Source: Pardosa pseudoannulata (lineage: Eukaryota; Arthropoda; Arachnida; Araneae; Lycosidae). Taken from it: a stretch of 64,000 nucleotides of DNA. This document shows, piece by piece, positions 47,661 to 60,748 of this stretch. The translations under genes were made by a program, and so were the position numbers. The number at the start of each line of letters is the position of its first letter. The first letter of the stretch is position 1. Location: NCBI GenBank assembly GCA_032207245.1, contig CM063498.1:52373339-52437338 (forward strand), read 5' to 3'. Under the pieces are notes generated by a model. The model was not told the origin of the DNA. It did not search any database and was given only the letters and a program-made list of their open reading frames with translations.

Positions 47661-48235
47661 TCCCCTATATAATAATAGCCTAAGTTATCTGTCCGTCTGT
47701 CCTCGAATTTATGCAGCGGTTGGACCTGGAATAGATAGAGGCATCCATATTAGATTCTTGATGAGTTAGGGTTAGCAACGTTCAAAATCCACCAAGTCCC
47801 CTCTTTTCTGGCATTTAATTCCATTATTTCAAGCCCTATTTTCCTCGGTTAAGAGCAGACGATTAAATTTATCAATTTGTAATATAATAAACAGGTAAAA
47901 AAAGCATTTTTTCTAGCATTATGACGTCATTCCTTTAACCATCTCATTTAATCATTTCTTATTTTAAATTATTTAAATATCGTCTGCAATATTTTCATAC
48001 TTTTTATCACTGAACTTAGATATTACGTAAATAATTTTCTTTTACATTTGGCTTAAATAATAGATTAGGTACATATTTGATAATTTTAAATTTAATCATC
48101 TGTTATTCAAATTCTATCTACCTCTAGGATGTAGTTTAGAAATGATAGTTTCAACTTTTGCTTCATTAATTACTGTGACCAAAAAAAAGGGAAGGAAAAT
48201 TAAATTTAATTTGAACTACAATATAATTTTTATTT
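47661..48235 (+). mobile_element. non-autonomous Helitron, copy 2 (3' part lost)
   Basis: It begins TCCCCTATATAATAATAGCC after an A and follows copies 1 and 3 in reverse orientation ('gtcctcgaatttatg', 'gtttaagagcagacgat'-like words, 'atcgtctgcaatattttcat', 'cattaattactgtg'). Similarity fades around 48200 and the terminal hairpin and CTAG are not found, so the 3' end is deleted or replaced. Confidence 0.75.
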
Positions 48236-48429
48236 TCTAAATAATTAAAATGATCCACTGATTCACATATAGGCTAAATATGTAATATATTGATTGTGTA
48301 AATAATTTAGCCAAAAAAAATTTTTTTACTGTCATTGGGACTGTAAATTTTGGAAAATTAAAAAATTTACTATGCATATGAATATGTTAGTTGTTTAATA
48401 TCTGTTTTAAATGTAGTTTTTACTTCCAT

Positions 48430-48647
48430 ATTTGTTCTAAATATCTATTTCGGAACCTTAATTACCGAGACCAAAAGTTGGTTGCTATGTAGTTGTATAA
48501 AATAATTAGTAGTCTGTTTTAAATATCCTTACTCAATGTCCAGTTTTTACTTCCATAGGGGACTAAAAGTTGTTCTAAATATCTATTTCGGAACCTTAAT
48601 TACCGAGACCAAAAGTTGGTTGCTATGTAGTTGTATAAAATAATACA
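48430..48647 (+). repeat. 139-bp tandem duplication
   Basis: A ~75-bp block beginning 'ttgttctaaatatctattt' and ending 'gttgtataaaataat' occurs at about 48432 and 48571, almost unchanged. The material between also contains a partial repeat ('tttttacttccata'). Confidence 0.85.
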
Positions 48648-48799
48648 TTCAAGCTATAACATATAATATTCATTTTTCCCATTACAAGTAAATACAAAAT
48701 TTTTCTAATTTAGTAATGAAATGACTGTTCGTATTAATTTTAGTTATAAAGAAAACTGCAGAATAAGAATTTCCTGTATTCTCTCCCCCCTTGTCTTGT

Positions 48800-49075
48800 A
48801 TTGAATTACGAAACTAATATTATGCACAAGAAACCAAAAAATTGCTTCACTTATGAAATTCCCAAGCAAAGGTGATGTTATTAAAATAATTTTGCGTCGT
48901 AGGATAAATGACAGGAGATTTAATTTTGTCGCCATGAAATATATTATAATGGTACGGAACTCTGAAAACTAATTTCGACAAATTTTTCTTCATTTTCTGC
49001 ACCGGTTTGCTTGTTTTAATTCGAGTATGATATACTTGAACTTTTTGGAATGACATTTTAGAATATAAGGGAAGA
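48800..49075 (+). repeat. dispersed repeat S, copy 2
   Basis: Paralogue of 44980-45240, in the same orientation, about 3.8 kb away and clearly diverged. Confidence 0.7.
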
Positions 49076-49169
49076 TTATGCAATCATAGATTTTCGTCGT
49101 ATAACTATCAGAATAAAACTAAAGAGGAGCTTGTTGAATTAAGAAAATTTTTTTTAATATGTTACTCTC

Positions 49170-49272
49170 CCCACCAAATAAATAAATAAATAAATAAATA
49201 AATGAGTATATACACACATCTCCCCACACACACACACACACACACATACAATAAATAAATAAATAATATAAA

Positions 49273-49355
<83 letters not shown>
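49170..49355. repeat. compound microsatellite (AAAT)n-(CA)n-(AAAT)n-(AT)n
   Basis: Runs of 'aaataaat', 'cacaca' and then ~80 bp of AT lead directly into the solo LTR at 49356. It is the left edge of an AT tract that is split by four insertions up to 51988. Confidence 0.95.
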
Positions 49356-49358
<3 letters not shown>

Positions 49359-49657
49359 CAGAGTCCAGTAAACGTCTCTTAAGTCTTGAGTACAACTTCA
49401 TATCTTTATTTAAGCCTCATCACATACTACTTTCAGTTATGAGTAATGGCGTCTCACATTGGAGCCCAACTTCTAACAAAGGCAGGCTTCGCTGCTTCGG
49501 GGAGCTACAGGTCTGACCGTGAAATGCTCATACTGCTCTCTGCCCAGATCACTGCGCGTGAGCCGTATTTATGTGGCTAACTCCTCATGTCGTGTCACTC
49601 TCAATAAAAGAATCCCTAATTAAAATCTCTTAAAATTAATCTACATTTTAAATTCTG

Positions 49658-49660
<3 letters not shown>
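49356..49660 (-). mobile_element. solo LTR in AT microsatellite, family L1a, copy 1
   Basis: On the minus strand it begins TGTCAGAATTT and ends CTGTCA (305 bp). It has 'ataaatacggct' as a TATA-like region and AATAAAG (near 49408) before the 3' end. The stretch around 'gttagccacataaatacgg' and the following 'cgcgcagt' is shared with the LTR at 51550-51843. (AT)n flanks both sides, so the target duplication cannot be resolved. Confidence 0.85.

Positions 49661-49750
<90 letters not shown>
49661..49750. repeat. (AT)n microsatellite between two LTRs
   Basis: About 85 bp of AT dinucleotide separates the LTR at 49356-49660 from the one at 49751-50239. Confidence 0.95.
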
Positions 49751-51992
<2,242 letters not shown>

Positions 51993-52098
51993 TTGCACGC
52001 CTCGATGGGAAAAAAATCTGATGCTCATATTACATGACTTCTTGTAAGCCTTTGAAATTGTACATAGTCTTTTTTTATTTTGTACGATGCGTTATCAG

Positions 52099-53468
52099 GT
52101 TGGTTGGTTGGTTGAAGTTTAATGGCGCTAAATCCTCCAGGGACAAACTGCGCCAAACAAGATGAGAAATTAAACTAAAGACGAAATTTGGATAAAAAAT
52201 TTTGTCAAAATATAAAATTGAAGGTTCTAAAACGGATTAAAGTAACAATAAAAATATAACATTCAACAGAGAAACGAATAAAAATTGAGTTATATACAGA
52301 TTAACAAGAATTGAAAATTGAGTGAAGAATTAGGAATTTAAGTTATAAAATAATTAAAAAAAATTTTGAAAATTGAAAGATTAAAAATTGAATGTTAGAA
52401 TATTGAATAAAAATCAAAAATCATATTTCAGTATAAAAGCCTGTTCGACGAAGAAAGGGGAAGAAGTTTGGATGGAGTTTCCCCGATGATTAAATTAAGA
52501 TTCGGCGATTTCGAACCATCTGTGAAAATAGAAGTATAATTTTTAATATATTGCTTGTGATTTTCAAAAATTTGTTGATATATTATTTTACATGTTAAAC
52601 TTTTGTCAAATGGATTAAAGGGGTTTATTACAGTAAATTTAGGGGAGTGCCAGGGATGTATTCCTATAGTTGTAGGTATAGTATCTATATTGTCTAAGTT
52701 TAGATCTCATAAAATTGCTTTTATCCTTCCCTGAAAAGGCAGAACACAGGAGGGTCTAGCATTGTATAAGCTCTTAAGGTAATAATTGAGTGTATGTTGA
52801 TGAATGGGATGATCCACATAAGTTGCGGTTCTAAAGTAATACTGAAGAGATAACACCTGTCGAAGTAATTCAAGAGGAGCGTCACAGCAGTCAACGTAGA
52901 GACTTTCTACAGGAGATGTTCTAAAAGCCCCTGAACACAATCGAAGAGCGGAATGATGAATGGCAGCTTTTGAAGGACAGAAACGCGTGCTGACCCATAT
53001 ACAGGGCATCCACAGTCCAGTTTTGAGCGGATGATGGCATGGTAGATCTTAATTAGGGAAGCGCGATCAACTCCCCATGAGGTCTTAGAAAGGATTTTGA
53101 GGATGTTGAGCTTCCTTTCGCAATTTTTCCTCAAGTTTGTGATATGGGGTGCAAAGGTAAGTTTTTTGTCAAAAATGATGCCTAGAAAATTCCCCTCATT
53201 CACAATGTTGATGTTATTTCCAAGAAACTGGATCTCTGGGTCAGGTTGCAGACCTCTTTTTTTGCAAAAATGCACACAACATGTCTTTTAACTTGAAAAG
53301 CTGAAACCATTCTCGCTCGCCCACTTACTGATCTTGTTAACTGCAGTCTGGAGTTGTCTGTTAATAAATCTCATATCCGCTCCTTCACATGAGATATGGA
53401 GATCGTCGACATACACGTTTCCATTAAGAGAGGGAGGTATCTCGTTCAGAATCCCATTAATTGCAATA
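52099..53468 (-). mobile_element. 5'-truncated non-LTR retrotransposon (LINE) with TSD
   Basis: The 9-bp sequence cgttatcag occurs at 52090-52098 and 53469-53477 and brackets the element exactly. The 3' end on the minus strand is 'gcgccattaaacttc' followed by (CCAA)n-type 'aaccaaccaacc'. The insertion is 1370 bp, carrying only the end of the reverse transcriptase, a piece of RNase H and the 3' UTR. Truncation at the 5' end is normal for target-primed reverse transcription. Confidence 0.94.
52500..53468 (-). pseudogene. LINE reverse transcriptase / RNase H remnant
   Basis: On the minus strand the translation opens with the RT catalytic block NVYVDDLHISCEG (about 53420). It continues through a stop in FSS*KT (about 53290) to FLGIIFDKKLTFAPHI and RSKLDCGCPVYGSA, conserved thumb-region motifs of jockey-like LINEs. 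A frameshift near 52990 leads to LCSGAFRTSPVESLYV. After a stop at 52707 the frame is legible to YTSIFTDGSK (about 52525), the first catalytic Asp segment of RNase H. The rest of RNase H is gone. Dead copy. Confidence 0.92.
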
Positions 53469-53477
53469 CGTTATCAG

Positions 53478-53677
53478 AATAATTATTATTTGCATATTTC
53501 TTCAAAGGTTGCTTGAAAGTAAAATTCGTTTCTGAATATCACAATATTGTTTTAGAAGAGCTCTATTACTACCGTCTGGCAGTGACGGGCAGCTTTGACA
53601 CTCTTTTTATTGAGATTTCCGTTAGATATATATTCCGTTCTGTATCGGAATCCTTCAAGATTACTATACTTCAATTA
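53478..53677. other. AT-rich spacer
   Basis: Nothing recognised between the LINE target site and the Tigger element. Confidence 0.4.
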
Positions 53678-54504
53678 CATGTAGAACTTTGGTATAACGA
53701 CCCCCTGTGGGACCAACATCATATGGTCTTTGTAACGAAAGGTTGTTATAATGAATTGAAAAAATAATTAAAAAAATGAGCAAAGAAATTTCGCAACAGT
53801 ACATACCTAGAGAACACTTCTATTTATTTGCATTTCCATTACTGAATTTTTGAAAAAAAGTCTTTGATTGACGCCTGTTTCAAGTTCATTTGGAAATTTT
53901 TCATTATCACTGATTCTATATCCGTTAGATTTTGAAGAATATCTTCAGAATTAAATTGTACTTCAAAATATTGACTCAAGGCATTGATTGCATTGAAGGC
54001 TTCTTTTTTATTCATTTTTTCAAAAGCTTGGACAAATTCTTCTCCGTCTTCGGAATCGCAGATTTCTTCATTTCCGGTAATACGGGCAATAAAATCATCT
54101 TTATTCAAATTTTCTTTGCAGCACTGTAAAGTTTCGTCTACCGCAACTAACTCCTCAAAAGATAATTGAAGATCCCGAAATTTGACACTGAAGAGCTGGG
54201 TCTTTTCATTAGTGTCTGGAGTGTCATCTACTTAGGACATCAATGTACGTGACGAAACGGTCCTTTAAGCAAACACAAAGAGAGGAGTACAGGTTTCTTG
54301 AAGTTGCACCACAGTACAATAATTTTAAAATAGCCCACTTGCTCATGAGTTCTGCGGACTAAAATTGGCGGTCGCTCTAACGAAAAATAATACGCTTGGG
54401 GTCGTTGTAATTATTCAGAATTAACATTATTCCTATGGTAAAATAATTGGGACTCTTTAAGATGGTCGTTCTAATGAAGGGGTCGTTAAAAAGAGGTTCT
54501 GTTG
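53678..54504 (-). mobile_element. pogo/Tigger element, internally deleted, both ends present
   Basis: The left end CATGTAGAACTTTGGTATAA and the right end, read inward, CAACAGAACCTCTTTTTAAC share 'GAAC..T......AACGACCCC'. TA flanks both sides. It is the sister of 1-557. The minus strand (54200-53839) encodes the acidic C-terminus of a Tigger-like transposase: LQLSFEELVAVDETLQCC, then DSEDGEEFVQAFEKM, ending KQASIKDFFSK. The DNA-binding and DDE regions are missing. Confidence 0.9.
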
Positions 54505-54505
54505 T

Positions 54506-55846
54506 ACTATATACCAGGAACTAACAAAATAATAAAAATTTAATATAAATCTCTGCTATTCAAATAATTTTATTTTCATTTTTATTTGCTTAAAAACTAT
54601 TTTTAAATATATTGTTCCAAATGCCTGTGAATACGTCGATATCTTTCTTTTTTCATTGTTCTAGACTGGTGGAGCTAATGTCCGCTATATTGAGATTTAT
54701 CGTTTTATAGAAGCGGATTTTATTTAAAAAATAGGGGTGTGCAACTAGATGTGACAACAGTTCTAAATACAAAATTTCAAGATTCTAAAGAAAACCGTTT
54801 ATGAGTTAGAGCCGAAAGTGTTAATATCCTTTATTATGATTTTTATCTTTACATAAAATGTGGGATAAAATCAGATAGGAAGGTTCACAACTGTATAATA
54901 AACAATCCCAAATATAAAACTGGAAGATTTTACGTCTAAATGCTTTAGATTTATCTCCAACAACGTTAATATACATTGTATTGGAATTCCTTTTTATATA
55001 GAGTACTGATTGCAATCATAACGGAAAGTACACAACTAGATGTTACAACACTCAACATTGTTAAATATAATCCCCTTCTTGATTATGGCTGCTAAAAACC
55101 TTGCGAAGTTGGCAGCGAATATGGGTAATTTCAATGGTATATGTAATGTTATATTCAATAATGCTATATTCTATAATGCTATATGCTATATTCAATGCTA
55201 TATTTAATGTTTAGGAAAAGTACCAAATTTTACTTTATTACCAAATTTTATTTTATTTAGTTTTTGGCCAGTCAGTTCCCATGACATTTTTCATGAAACG
55301 AAATTAAAAATGCAGCACAGTCCAGTGTTAATATACAGATACTGATGTTTAATTTGTTTTTGAAAATCCTTAAAAGTGAAAACGAATTAACATAGCCCTG
55401 GCCTATTCTATGTATTTTTACCTGCATGGGAATTCGATTTCCTCAAACTCCTTGCTTGTATGGTTCAAATTAATAATACACCCTTCCTCGAATACTCTGG
55501 AAATGCCTGCCGGTAGTGCATGTTGTGGAAATTTAATCAACGAGTTTACAGCTGTTTATAAATAAATTATCCCTCTAACACTATTAGTCTGAGAAGGGTG
55601 TACTTTAGCAGCTGTCTGGCAGTTCCTGAAATCCTGTTGATAAATTAAAATGAAAATTTTAAAATAATCTTGTTATATCGATCGCGTTCTGACTGGTGCA
55701 GTATAAGGATAGAAGAAATTTTAATGGGTAGGTGTCCTTTTATATATATGGGTAGATTACTAGAATATGCATATGTAGTTAATATGCATTTAGATATGAC
55801 CATCTACATATATGGGTAGGTAAATGGTTAGGCATGAAAATACATA
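54506..55846. other. AT-rich sequence with a short GCTATATT-type repeat
   Basis: Imperfect 'aatgctatattc' repeats lie at about 55140-55215. No gene, terminus or known repeat was recognised elsewhere. Confidence 0.45.
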
Positions 55847-56778
55847 CAGTGAAACCTCTCTGAGCGGCCACCCCTCCGTACCGAGAATATTTGGCCGCTT
55901 AGAGGGGTTAGCAGCTCTGAAGGGTTTTATTTACTATTATAAGATAACTACTATAATGCGTAATAAAAACAAGTATATTCCTGATGTAAATGAAATTTAA
56001 AACTTATTAAAGAGAAAATAGTACTTTATTTCATGCTTCTTTATATATTTTTTTAAAAAAGGCTACAATTTGTTTCTGTTTGTTCTGTAGTCTTCGTACT
56101 CCTTCAAAATCAAATTCTTTTCTTTAATGACTTTTTTGATTTCCTTTCTTCTGCAGTTAAATAACTCAGCTAACTTTCTTGCCGATTTGCCATTCTCATA
56201 TTCATGCAGAACTGCTCTGCTCCAAATTTAGATAAACGCATTTCGACATCCTTGCAGCTGAGATCACTGACCAACTAATGAAATGAAACAGGTGTGAATC
56301 ACAGTTTTGCTGACAGAGGTGCAATTCTTCTTAACTTTACCGATTGGAATTCCAAACAAAGGCCCCAAGACACCTTCAACGCTTGATTGTCCAGTACCTC
56401 CCTCAGTTTCTATGGATGGTGCAATAGGGACTCCCTATCTGAAGGGTGTGGGGGGAATACAAAAGTGATGACAGATTTAAGCTATCTTAGAAAGGGGTGG
56501 GGGCGGGAATGGACTTCTCACGTTATTTCTTTGTCTTATATCCGACCATAAACCTGATCTTGAGTATTTTCGCTCAAAATTAAAGCATGGAGTGAGTAGA
56601 ATTTGCCAAGAATGTAAGGAACAATCCCACTTGGTGGCCGTTTAGAGGGAGTGGGGTGGCCGCTGATAAAGGGTATTTTACCATTAGGTCTATGAGTCAA
56701 AAAATCCGTGCCATGAAAAATTGGCCGTTTAGAAGGGTGGCCGCTATATAGGGGTGACCGCTCGGTGATGTTTCACTG
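55847..56778 (-). mobile_element. pogo/Tigger element B, both ends and TA duplication
   Basis: It starts CAGTGAAACCTCTCTGAG and the right end read inward is CAGTGAAACATCACCGAGCG, flanked by TA on both sides. The minus strand (about 56245-56095) keeps the helix-turn-helix words EYENGKSARKLAELFNC and KKVIKEKN, colinear with element A. The length (932 bp) and the missing catalytic domain make it a deletion derivative. Confidence 0.92.
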
Positions 56779-57226
56779 TACCTCTAATGTTCTATTTTCA
56801 CGGACACTGACAAAATAATATACCCGAACTGGAAATTTCAAACAACAGTACTTTGTATCCAATTTTCCTGATGAGCTCTAAACTATGAAAGCAACTTTCC
56901 CTTTAAGTATAGATGCCTTTTATGGAAAATGGGTAGAATTTTAGCAGCAAACCACCAGGGTCGGCATGATTTAAATCAGTTGGTTTTTTGAAAATATTAT
57001 TGATTTAAATAATTTTTTTTTCACTTTTTTTAAAACTTATGTTCCAAAGACAGGAGAATTGGGAATCAGTCAGCACAGTTATACCAATAAGTAAATAAGT
57101 GTAAATAGATAGCATGTGCTTTCCAAGAATTTAGGGGTTGTTATCAAAAAGTATGTAGTAGGGGTAGTACAATGATTGATTATGACTGGTGGAATTCATT
57201 TTATGTAATGGGGGAGGGGGTAAAGA

Positions 57227-57691
57227 TAACGTGACCAGACATCCCATTTTGAACCGGACTGTTCCTTTTTAGAACTACGAGTCCCGGTGTCCCCGAAATG
57301 GACTATGGGAAGCAAAATTGTCCCGTTTTCAGAAACCACGCTAAAAATCTCTGGATGTATTAATCGAAAAGCAATATATTGACTGTAATAAAGATACTGA
57401 AGTTTTTGACGAATTTTCAATAATTTCTTATTACATTACATCACAAAAAATAATGGAATGGAATAATTTAAATGTTTCCACATAAACCCATTGGATGGAA
57501 GTATTCAAACACTTTCGCGTCAACAATTTTCAGCATAAAAACTTTTCTATTGTAATTGAATATATTTTAAGTTTGCCTGATACAAATGCTCCAGTAGAAA
57601 AAAGTATTTTCCATTATGAAAAAATTGTTAACATCTGAGAAAACCCACTTACAAATTTCAGTTCAAAAGGCGATGTTGATAATTAAGGTGA

Positions 57692-57741
<50 letters not shown>

Positions 57742-58008
57742 AAAAAAAAAAAAAAAAAAACGTGCCAAGAGTTTCATTCTTACTTGAAATCGTCACCAGC
57801 TATATTAAAACAAATTTGTTCGTCTGATAAATATAAATATAACTAAACATTTTGGGTACCTATATTTAGTGATTCGTAACTTTTAAGCCAACTAACTTTT
57901 TCTGAATAAATAACTTTAAAAAAGTGTTGTTTTTTTCATTGATTATCTATGATTTGACCTAAATAAACCAATGTCCCGTTTCGAGTCAAAAAATAAATGG
58001 TCACGTTA
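57227..58008 (+). mobile_element. inner hAT element with perfect 8-bp TSD, nested in outer hAT
   Basis: It starts TAACGTGACCA and ends TGGTCACGTTA, a perfect 11-bp inverted repeat. The 8 bp ggtaaaga flank it on both sides (57219-57226 and 58009-58016). Its interior keeps its own hAT C-terminal signature on the plus strand: VIEYILSLPDTNAPVEKS (about 57550-57605), and after a frameshift TCQEFHSYLKSSPAILKQIC (57770-57830). Confidence 0.95.
57697..57760 (+). repeat. poly(A) expansion inside the inner hAT coding remnant
   Basis: A run of 44 A, one C and 19 A lies between two parts of the hATC-like coding remnant. As a coding stretch it would be polylysine, which is not normal for this domain, so it is a mononucleotide expansion or an assembly/sequencing length error. 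Confidence 0.9.
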
Positions 58009-58016
58009 GGTAAAGA

Positions 58017-58191
58017 GAGTATCACAGAACTTGAAATCCAGTTTGTCTACCAAATAGCAACAGCTGTGGCTTCATCTGCTGGAATGGAAAGACAGTTTTC
58101 TTCTTTTGGTATTGTTCATTCAAGCTTCCGTAACCAATTAGGAGTGGAAAAAGCATCAAAGCTAGTGTTTTTATTGAAACAATTAAATCCA
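58017..58191 (+). pseudogene. hAT transposase C-terminal dimerisation domain, outer element
   Basis: The open frame reads TELEIQFVYQIATAVASSAG, then MERQFSSFGIVHSSFRNQLG and EKASKLVFLLKQLN before a stop at about 58191. This is the hATC motif of ZBED/DUF659-type transposases, in which SSAG-ERxFS and RN-LG-EK are the usual conserved positions. Only this end of a protein normally over 500 residues remains. Confidence 0.92.
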
Positions 58192-58739
58192 TAATTCGGT
58201 GCATTAAAAATATTGAAATAATTGTGATTTGTTTCTTTAAATAAATAGTTTGCATTAAAAGAATATTTAATTTGTTCTTTAAATTTACATCTTATTTAGT
58301 TTGCACTATCCAATTACAAAATAATGGAATGTATTTAGATTAAAATTTATATATTTAATTTTAGGTAATCAGTGTGTAGAATATACTAGATAGATAAGAT
58401 GTTACTTCTTATAACAAACTATTCTATGTATATTGCAAAAAACATAAAAACAACAATTAAAATTAGTATTCAGAAAAAATCAAAGAAATCCGATTTAAAT
58501 AAAAAAAAATCTGATTTAAATCAAATAAATCTGATTTTTTTATTTAAAAAAAATCATGATTTTTTTCCAACCCTGAAAATCACATAATATCTACTATTCA
58601 TTTATACAAAACCACAAAATATCTACTACCCATAGTAGGTTTTCGAACTATCTTCAAATTTATGAACATACAGTGTATTTTTAAAAAAATTCTTTGTGTT
58701 TTACTAATCTAAACCGAACACTGTTGAAAGATACTTTTC

Positions 58740-58975
58740 CTTAAACATATCTGTCTATTCTAATCTATCTCTTGATCTGACCCATCTATTAGATCTATCT
58801 ATGTGATCTATCTACCTATCTGTCTGTCTATCTACCTGATGTAATCTGTCTGATCTATTTATCTGTCTGTATACATGTGAGACAGATCTTTCTGTCTGTC
58901 TGTCTGATCTATCTGTCTGATCTATCTATTATCTGATATATCTCTCTCGCTCCCTCAACGTCTTCCTCTCTCTGC
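58740..58975. repeat. degenerate TCTG/TCTA simple repeat
   Basis: Interleaved 'tctatc', 'tctgtc' and 'gatcta' words run for about 200 bp, ending in a CT-rich piece before the AT tract. Confidence 0.9.
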
Positions 58976-58978
<3 letters not shown>

Positions 58979-59022
<44 letters not shown>

Positions 59023-59042
59023 TATACATATATATACACATA

Positions 59043-59084
<42 letters not shown>
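58979..59084. repeat. (AT)n microsatellite, left of solo LTR
   Basis: AT dinucleotide with a few ACAT interruptions, ending at the LTR start. Confidence 0.95.
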
Positions 59085-59088
<4 letters not shown>

Positions 59089-59428
59089 AGGTCTAAAAAA
59101 GGGGTAGTTGGGAATTATGTAAGTTAAAAATGATTTTAAAAAGAGAACTCTTTTATAATAATAAAATAAATGAAAAAGACCCACGCTCGCGTAAGCTTTC
59201 AGGATAATCCGGTCAGGCGGAAGCATTTCTCAGCGATTTGATGAGCTTGCAAACAGATAAGTTGGGATTTAGTGCGTGGATATGGAGCGGTCAACACCTT
59301 CACGCATAGCTTCGCCACGAACATTGAAAATGGCGCTTGTTGCTTTCCGTAAGAACGATGAGTTAATAAAACTTATTATTATCAAGAAGACTGTTGTCCA
59401 TTCACCTTAACTCTGCACCACGATATAG

Positions 59429-59430
<2 letters not shown>
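59085..59430 (+). mobile_element. solo LTR in AT microsatellite, third family
   Basis: It begins TGTCAGGTCTAAAAA and ends CACGATATAGCA (346 bp). An AATAAAA lies near 59365 and a TATA-like 'aataaaataaatg' near 59160. The first bases match family L1a (TGTCAGG) but the rest does not by eye. The left flank is (AT)n and the right flank is (CA)n-(AT)n. Confidence 0.7.
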
Positions 59431-59488
<58 letters not shown>

Positions 59489-59522
59489 ATATATTATATA
59501 TATGTATATATATATATATATA

Positions 59523-59556
<34 letters not shown>
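59431..59556. repeat. (CA)n-(AT)n microsatellite, right of solo LTR
   Basis: About 20 bp of CA then AT with occasional TATTATA interruptions. Confidence 0.95.
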
Positions 59557-59557
<1 letters not shown>

Positions 59558-59947
59558 CTTTTTATGTGTATACATATGTATGTCGATATGCTCCTGTGAT
59601 GCCTCGATTGATACTGATGAAATTTCGCACGGTGATATTTAGTTTAACATTTAAAAAGTTTTAGGAAGCTCAAATAATTTGGATAGGAATGTCATGATGG
59701 AGATTTCGGCTGGGTGACCATGTATTGAATATATTTTTATTTTGATGAAGTGGTAATTTAATTAAAATCTTCTTCGCAACCTAGTTTACTTGATAGTGTT
59801 TAAATTGTACTTTTAGACGGTATAAATTTTTATGCTTTTTACCAAGTGTAGTCGGAATGAGTTGATTTTGTGACCTTTTGTCGATATTCTTTCGATCGGC
59901 CATTGTATATATACATACATACATTAACACACGGGTGTCTGTGTATG

Positions 59948-60352
59948 ACAGAGAGAGCAAGGGAGCGGGAGGAACAATAAGGTAGTGAGAGAGAGATGGA
60001 GCTAAATGGGAACAGAGAAAGAGAAAGATATAGGAGTGAGGGGGAAAGAGATGGAGTGAGAATGAAAGAAAGTGAAGGAGTGAGAGGGAAAGAAAGTAAC
60101 AAAGAAATTGAAGGAATGAGAAAGGAGTGAGAGGGAACGAAAGTGGCAAAGAAGAAAGGAGTAAGAGATAGAGAAAGGATAGAGGGGAAAAGAGAATGAG
60201 GAAAAGAAAGAAAGGGAAGAGAAATTGAGGGAAAGAGAGTGTATGGATGAGACAGAGAAGGAGATAATGAGGGGAAGTGAGAAAGAATGAGGTGGAAAAG
60301 GGTGGAATAAAGGAGGGGGGAGTGGGACAAGGAATGGAGGGAGAAAAAGGCT
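59948..60352 (+). repeat. ~400-bp purine-rich (GA) tract
   Basis: The plus strand is almost all G and A with repeating words 'gagaggga', 'aaagaaag' and 'ggagtgag'. A 185-codon minus-strand open frame over it is rich in Ser, Leu, Pro and Phe purely from this composition. Such mirror-like polypurine tracts can form triplex DNA. Confidence 0.9.
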
Positions 60353-60744
60353 AGAAATTTTATTAGAGTTTCTAGAAGTGGTGCTTCTTTAAACAATGTA
60401 TGATAAATGCTTACATTTTCTTCTTATTCTCTACCTCTCCATGGCAATTTAATTCCTCTATAAGTTGAAGTCAAACTACTAGCATCATTTTCACATGCGT
60501 AAATATGTACAAACTTTAGATACATAAGCAGGTATTATGTTAAAATATAGTATTTCTTCACCATCTCAGTAGCAGAGAATATGAGGAAATTCACAGACAA
60601 AAAGTGGAAAAACTGGAAGATGGATTCAAATTTTTAGAACTGTTCTATGATGCAGACCACTTATTAAATTCACGAGGCACTGTTAAATGCTGATAGTTGT
60701 AGAGAACATAATCTTTATTTCCAGGTTCGTAAAAGTTAGTTGTT
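60353..60744. other. AT-rich spacer
   Basis: Nothing recognised. Confidence 0.4.
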
Positions 60745-60748
60745 TTAA

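Larger units (their letters stand above)
56956..58575 (+). mobile_element. hAT transposon remnant (outer), interrupted by another hAT
   Basis: The left end is CAGGGTCGGCATGATTTAAA and the right end read inward is CAGGGTTGGAAAAAAATCAT, both with subterminal 'gatttaaat' repeats. The 8-bp flanks are caaaccac and aaaatcac (six of eight match). Coding remains are the C-terminal hAT dimerisation region after 58016 and a short upstream 'DWWNSF' piece before 57219, separated by the inner element. The N-terminal and catalytic parts are deleted. Confidence 0.88.

Noticed and set aside
59781..60396. 185-codon Ser/Leu/Pro-rich open frame with signal-like segments
   Set aside because: Product of the polypurine tract composition. 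There is no start context or domain.
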